A model generated the notes under the pieces. It was not told the origin of the DNA. It did not search any database and was given only the letters and a program-made list of their open reading frames with translations. Both the position numbers and the translations under genes were made by a program. This document shows, piece by piece, positions 61,001-64,000 of a stretch of DNA of 64,000 nucleotides. Numbering within the stretch: the first letter of the stretch is position 1; every line of letters starts with the position of its first letter. Source of the stretch: Lucifuga dentata (Eukaryota; Chordata; Actinopteri; Ophidiiformes; Bythitidae); NCBI GenBank assembly GCA_014773175.1, contig VXCM01000299.1, forward strand, positions 167,382 to 231,381, written 5' to 3'.

Positions 61001-62011
61001 AGACATTAATCGACATTTAACAAACAAGATTATGTGCAGATAAATCAATTTATTCAGGGATGTATCCTCACACTTATTTCATCATCTCATTCTCTGATTA
61101 CATAAAGCGACATGTATATTCGGCGAATCATGGAATCCTATTAATTGCGTCCGTGTATAAATCTTACTTGCATTTTCACCTTAATTGCAGTATAGACAAA
61201 ATAATAATAATAATACAAATTTAAAAAATATCGTAGTATAGTTTGCATATAAATGTAGTGACTGTTTTGCAAGTCCCAAGTCAAGACAGCCAAGACACAA
61301 GACGAGGTAAGCAAGTTTGCAAATTAACTCTCAAATCAAGCTTTGCAAGCCACGATTCAAGACAGATTAGTCACAAATCAAGGTAGGCAAGTCCTGAGTC
61401 AAGACAGGTAAGTCACAAGTCAAGATTTTACCAGCCAAGGCTTGAGACTTCCTCGTGACTTGTAAAACAATGACTTGGCGCCACGTCTGGTTGATGAGTT
61501 TTTTACATCACCCAGTGGTGAATTGTAGTAATAAGATTTATCCAGATGAAATTTTAAAAAAGATCATACACTGATTGTAATTTACAACTGTCAGTTATTA
61601 CATTTTTTTCTTCTCTCTCTTTTTCTCTCTCTCTACCTTCGTGAACCACAGGAAGTCCTGCATGAGGGAGCTGGAGTAGGAATCCTCCACCTCCACGATA
61701 GGAATCTGATCCTCCGGCGTCACTAGCACGTTGTCATCTCTGTAGAATATGGACGTCAGGTAGAGTCCTCTGCAGAGTAACACAGACGCAAGCGCATGTT
61801 GTTGAAATAATGCACTAAATTTGTCAGACATCAGTTGTATTTATAGAAACATTTGTATTGAAGGTGAAGTGATTCTTTCTTCACACTTCATGGTCAGAAA
61901 AGAGCATTTACCTTTTCAAGCTTTTAACAAATTTGCTGGTAGGCTGGAAGAGGTGACGCAGGCTTTTGGATACTGAGTGCTTCCTGGCTTGTGGAGGAGC
62001 TTTGCATTGTT
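52857..62011 (-). CDS. ankfn1: ANKFN1-family protein (ankyrin repeat/FN3), 3' eleven exons, partial
   Basis: This is the downstream part of a spliced gene; the 5' exons lie beyond the window. Eleven exons (62011-61912, 61769-61637, 60622-60503, 60386-60171, 58311-58145, 57955-57805, 56969-56801, 56690-56524, 55359-55152, 54950-54232, 53165-52857) join in phase through GT-AG introns to give about 818 residues. Visible landmarks are KHSVSKSLRHLF followed by KRGLYLTSIFY; EPIKDKHGNALL; SSPEEPTALD; the family motif GLYLGYLK (residues 205-212 of this fragment); DEVCTAPGQNNPY; ARWIMDVLQYARYKQP; a long Ser/Pro/Gly-rich linker; and a C-terminal Ras-association-like fold (about 697-805). The family includes mouse Ankfn1/Nmf9 (vestibular function) and fly wide awake (clock output/sleep); its biochemical role is not settled. 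Similarity to human ANKFN1, recalled rather than aligned, looks moderate, so this may be the ankfn1-like (ankfn1l) paralogue. Confidence 0.9.
53401..54051. mobile_element. Inverted-repeat MITE in the last ankfn1-family intron
   Basis: Bounded by TATTAGGGCCATATGAA and TTCATATGGCTCTAATA, imperfect terminal repeats of about 17 bases. It fills most of the 1066-bp intron between exon 10 and the terminal exon. The interior is AT-rich and repeats the CAAATTTGC motif, including a perfect 38-bp palindrome (53429-53466). Confidence 0.65.
54232..54950 (-). CDS. ankfn1: ankfn1-family exon 10, disordered linker and start of RA-like domain
   Basis: 719 bp. It completes an Asp codon, then encodes YVGLSDEEGSSEVF, a low-complexity Ser/Pro/Gly-rich region, the conserved segment ILPSRQIELLHITEKRQAF, another Ser/Arg-rich linker and finally ATLRVYPQYRTGLPKEISVK. 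The last piece is the first strand pair of a Ras-association-like ubiquitin fold. I placed the donor at AAG|GTACAG (intron starts 54231) because that joins the RA strand in phase to the next exon. The ORF itself stays open to 54076 but runs into non-conserved sequence. The acceptor is CTCCTTAG. Confidence 0.85.
55152..55359 (-). CDS. ankfn1: ankfn1-family exon 9 of those visible
   Basis: 208 bp, phase 0 entry, leaving with one base. It encodes QMEEVWRDARWIMDVLQYAR, then YKQPTGGISVTWIIDFSKEV and a Ser/Pro-rich tail ending CRKHS. The acceptor is TCCACAACAG and the donor is TTCAG|GTCCGA. Translation continues past the donor for a few residues before a stop, so unspliced ORF predictions over-run here. 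Confidence 0.9.
55881..55927. repeat. (CA)n microsatellite in an ankfn1-family intron
   Basis: About 23 CA units in the 1164-bp intron between exons 8 and 9. Confidence 0.95.
56524..56690 (-). CDS. ankfn1: ankfn1-family exon 8 of those visible
   Basis: 167 bp. It completes a split Val codon (G+TC), giving FELVHFNAYCPSF across the junction, and ends in phase 0 with QQVQEHMQ. The acceptor lies after a long T/C tract ending CCTCCTACAG; the donor is CAG|GTAGAT. The region ALREAFSEAELLAAKKKH is predicted to be helical or coiled coil. Confidence 0.92.
56801..56969 (-). CDS. ankfn1: ankfn1-family exon 7 of those visible
   Basis: 169 bp, phase 0 entry, leaving with one base. It encodes VQDFRIYSQEVLEFGEK, the hydrophobic run VSFLLLLPPSDEV and CTAPGQNNPYSPRSGF, ending in LQIFEL. 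This is one of the best conserved stretches of the family. The acceptor is TATGCCCAG and the donor is TGG|GTCAGT. Confidence 0.93.
57805..57955 (-). CDS. ankfn1: ankfn1-family exon 6 of those visible
   Basis: 151 bp. Its first base completes an Arg codon (AG+G), giving NVSREEWQWLQALSS across the junction; it ends in phase 0 with INVPGNQ. The acceptor is GGTTGTAG and the donor is CAG|GTCAGA. The first in-frame methionine is well inside the exon, so naive ORF calls cut the N-terminal residues. Confidence 0.9.
58145..58311 (-). CDS. ankfn1: ankfn1-family exon 5, carries the GLYLGYLK motif
   Basis: 167 bp, entering in phase 0 and leaving with two bases. It encodes EKLAYHRRSRKLLSP, then GLYLGYLKLCTSVEQIRA, and ends in KIRDNSNVS. 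GLYLGYLK is the near-invariant signature of this family (recalled from published work on Nmf9/Ankfn1). The acceptor is TGTTACCAG and the donor is CCAG|GTCGGG. The 1859-bp intron before it contains one copy of the TTAAAGGACC MITE (58727-59293). Confidence 0.92.
58727..59293 (+). mobile_element. TTAAAGGACC MITE, copy H, in an ankfn1-family intron
   Basis: About 567 bp inside the 1859-bp intron between the exons at 60171-60386 and 58145-58311. The left end is degraded (CTAAGAACCATACCTG); the right end is CTGGTATGGTCCTTTAA. Confidence 0.8.
60171..60386 (-). CDS. ankfn1: ankfn1-family exon 4 of those visible
   Basis: 216 bp, phase 0 at both ends. It encodes SMLGTQDLGCLYFEPIKD through SSPEEPTALDTLLITLH. 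The acceptor is TTTTTCACAG with a strong pyrimidine tract; the donor is CAT|GTGAGT. EPIKD.HGN and PEEPTALD.LLIT are conserved landmarks of the family. Confidence 0.92.
60503..60622 (-). CDS. ankfn1: ankfn1-family exon 3 of those visible
   Basis: 120 bp, phase 0 at both ends. It encodes VSYLWEEIPWLQQC through KMLQAVSHLQ. The acceptor is GATTCAAG and the donor is CAG|GTAAAA. A 1014-bp intron separates it from the previous exon; that intron holds a degenerate CAAGTC-type tandem repeat. Confidence 0.88.
61255..61480 (+). repeat. Degenerate CAAGTC-type tandem repeat in an ankfn1-family intron
   Basis: Many imperfect units of about 10-20 bases built on CAAGTCACAAGTCAAGACAG-like sequence, e.g. CCTGAGTCAAGACAGGTAAG. 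It lies in the 1014-bp intron between the exons at 61637-61769 and 60503-60622. Confidence 0.6.
61637..61769 (-). CDS. ankfn1: ankfn1-family exon 2 of those visible
   Basis: 133 bp. It completes the Arg codon split with the previous exon and ends in phase 0. It encodes GLYLTSIFYRDDNVL through SSSLMQDFLWFTK. The acceptor is ACTCTGCAG and the donor is AAG|GTAGAG. The intron to the previous exon is 142 bp. Confidence 0.9.
61912..62011 (-). CDS. ankfn1: ankfn1-family exon 1 of those visible
   Basis: 100 bp, entering with two bases of a split codon and leaving with two. It encodes QCKAPPQARKHSVSKS, then LRHLFQPTSKFVKSLK. The acceptor is TCCTTATAG and the donor is AG|GTAAAT. The segment corresponds to the basic region that follows the FN3 domain in the family. 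The preceding exon was not found in the remaining 2 kb of the window. Confidence 0.85.
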
Positions 62012-62145
62012 CTATAAGGACAAGGCAGAGAAAAGAGAATATTCAATTATATTATATATAATATAATTATATATCCTGAGCAATAAAGCAGATGTGAGTG
62101 TTGGTTATTTCTGTTGACTGAATACACTGGTGCGCTTCAAAATGC

Positions 62146-62834
62146 TTAAAGGACCATACCACCCATTTTGCATGTCTGAACCTAATATATTCAACTTTTA
62201 TACACGTAATGTTACTGACAATCGTTTCCCAAAGCATACTACTGGAAAGGTGAATTAAAAAATTTATTCCTACCTTCCAGACCGCGAGTGGTTTCAGTTC
62301 ATTCTGGTACGCTATTAAAATCAACTTGTTGGTACTTGAAACATTCTTGGGATCAGTAATCCATCGTTGCGAACAAGACGTGTATTCAGGTTTTTTTTTT
62401 TTTTTTTTNTTTTTTTTTTTTTTTTTTAGAAGTTATGTAATTTTAGCGTTTAAGCGCAATAAAAAACGCAGAATGAATGTATGTCTCCACTGGGGAATAT
62501 TGTCCCAAAAGAAGACCTGCATTTATCGAAAAATTTAAACGACCATGACTTCATAATTATGCGTAACTATTAGCAGGCGAAACATTGATTTTTAAGGTGG
62601 GTGTATCGCTTGAATATTTGATTTTAAAAGATTAAGAGATTTTGCAAAATATCAGGAATGCTGAAATACGGTTTGATCCTTTGGAAAATGATTGTGAGTA
62701 ACCTTACATGTATGAAAATTGAATATATTAGGCTCAAACATGNATCCTTTGGAAAATGATTGTGAGTAACCTTACATGTATGAAAATTGAATATATTAGG
62801 CTCAAACATGCAAAATTGTGGTATGGTCCTTTAA
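62146..62834 (-). mobile_element. TTAAAGGACC MITE, copy I, in an ankfn1-family intron
   Basis: Begins TTAAAGGACCATACCACCC and ends GTGGTATGGTCCTTTAA. Its apparent length of 689 bp is inflated by a poly(T) run with an N (62409) and a 67-bp assembly duplication (62676-62810). It has the same sub-type and orientation as copy F. Confidence 0.83.
62676..62810. repeat. 67-bp exact direct duplication around a single N
   Basis: 62676-62742 equals 62744-62810, with N at 62743, inside MITE copy I. Assembly artefact. Confidence 0.9.
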
Positions 62835-63246
62835 ATAAGCACACTTATGAGAAATTGTAACATGATTCTGATTTTGTTCTGTGCATGTGTCAGCTAAAAT
62901 GTTTGTTTTAGACAATCAAACATTGTCAGCGAGCACCTCTGCCCTGACAACGTTTACCGCCGTCTCTTCCAGTGACAGGCATTTACCTAATTGACAGCAA
63001 ACCTGACACGTCCAACAACATGGTCGGGTGGAATGTTTTTGGACATTTCATGCGCTCCAGTGGCGTGGCACCATTTGACAGTCATGCTGGCTGCCAACTG
63101 CAGACTATGAGCCTTTAGGGAACCACTAGCTCTCATGTCCCAGAGGGGCACTAACTGTGTGTGTGTGTTTACCTGCACATACTGCTGGAGCATGGCGTGT
63201 CTTGAGCTATAGCCGTATGAGTGAAGCCAAGTTGCTGCAGTAATTT

Positions 63247-63272
63247 GTGTGTGTGTGTGTGTGTGTGTGTGT
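63247..63272. repeat. (GT)n microsatellite
   Basis: About 13 GT units in the upstream intron. Confidence 0.93.
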
Positions 63273-64000
63273 CTGTGTTAACCCTTTGCCACTCACCGAC
63301 AGGGAGGTCAGTTAACTCTGCGGGGACATGTTTATTTTTAGTGGGCCTGGAGGGGGTTAGAGGTGAGAGAGGGAGGTGTGTGTGTGTATATATATGTATG
63401 TGTGTGTTTGTGTGGGCGCCTGTTGGTGAGATAACGTACCTCCCAACTCATTAGAAACTCTGAGTCCCCGAGCCTTCGCAGATTCCCTCCCTTCCCAGGT
63501 GATCTCGCTCCAGCCTCAGGCCACTTAAAGTCAATAAATCCCCCCATTCAGGTCCCGAGAAGAACTAATTTTCTCTTTGGGGGGACGAGTCGAGGTGGAG
63601 TAACGAGAAAAAACAGCACCCCCGACCCTTCTCACCTCCCCAAATTTCTCCCCGCTCACGAGCCCGTTGAGCTCTGGCCCTGCTGGCCTCAGTCCCTGTT
63701 TGACACTGAGTAAGACAGACAAGTCGGGCCGGCTGCTGGGGTGCCTGTGTTAGTCAAGGCCTCTTTCACAGTTTAATTAATAGTGTTTGGACAAGAGGGA
63801 GAAGGTGGCTCAGCCTATGAGCTGCAATGGAAGGGGGGGACGCATGCTGACATGCGGGGGGAGACGGAGTTGAAAGAGAGAGAGCATGTCGAATATCTGT
63901 GTGTCCACATGCGTTCGTGTCCACGTGTATCTATGTGCGTGCCTGTCTTACATGCGTGTATGTGTGGACGGTAGACAAGACTGGCGAGCTCTGGGGTGGG

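Larger units (their letters stand above)
62012..64000 (-). other. Upstream intron of the ankfn1-family gene, open at the window edge
   Basis: No convincing coding exon was found in this stretch. It holds a 689-bp TTAAAGGACC MITE (62146-62834), a poly(T) run with an N (62409), an artefactual 67-bp duplication around 62743, a GT microsatellite (63247-63272) and a TA/GT-rich stretch near 63380. Exons for the FN3 and ankyrin domains must lie beyond 64000. Confidence 0.6.

Noticed and set aside
63440..63514. Possible extra upstream ankfn1-family exon (75 bp, strong donor GAG|GTACGT, phase compatible with the next exon)
   Set aside because: The donor and phase fit, but the acceptor has a weak pyrimidine tract and the peptide (WSEITWEGRESAKARG...) does not convincingly match the family at this position. 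Transcript data would decide.

Overview
This window is vertebrate nuclear DNA, almost certainly from a ray-finned (teleost) fish. The evidence is a single-exon Noggin gene of the short fish/amphibian noggin-2 type, spliced genes with GT-AG introns, very dense CA/GT and GA/TC microsatellites, a tRNA-derived SINE with a (GGAT)n tail, and many short inverted-repeat transposons. It is a draft scaffold: single N's sit in homopolymers or between exact 63-67 bp duplications, and there is one larger N gap at 10335-10526.

Two protein-coding genes can be supported, both on the minus strand. The 3' part of an ankyrin-repeat/fibronectin-III gene of the ANKFN1 family (NMF9 in mouse, wide awake in Drosophila) runs from about 62011 down to 52857. 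I joined eleven consecutive exons with matching phases and canonical splice sites. The ankyrin repeats and FN3 domain lie upstream, outside the window. About 22.8 kb downstream of its stop is a complete intronless noggin gene (29415-30050), with a TATA-like box and a plausible poly(A) signal. In mammals NOG also lies downstream of ANKFN1 on the same strand, so the order is conserved. The protein here is noggin-2-like and the ANKFN1 copy is moderately diverged from human, so this may be the paralogous nog2/ankfn1-like block rather than the NOG/ANKFN1 block itself.

Layout: 1-28.4 kb is a gene-poor flank downstream of noggin, with microsatellites and transposon copies. 28.7-30.2 kb is the noggin transcription unit. 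30.2-49.4 kb is a gene-poor interval between the two genes and probably holds regulatory DNA for noggin, although no element can be proven here. 49.4-52.8 kb may be a long 3' UTR or distal poly(A) region of the ankfn1-family gene. 52.8-62.0 kb holds its exons and 62.0-64.0 kb is upstream intron.

The most notable unexplained structure is a family of nine substantial copies and two fragments of a roughly 530-620 bp MITE. Its long terminal inverted repeats are about 110 bp, begin TTAAAGGACCATACC and end GGTATGGTCCTTTAA. Copies lie in both flanks and in two introns of the ankfn1-family gene. Other inverted-repeat elements are at 5403-5920, 23605-24198, 28406-28661, 47351-48062 and 53401-54051.
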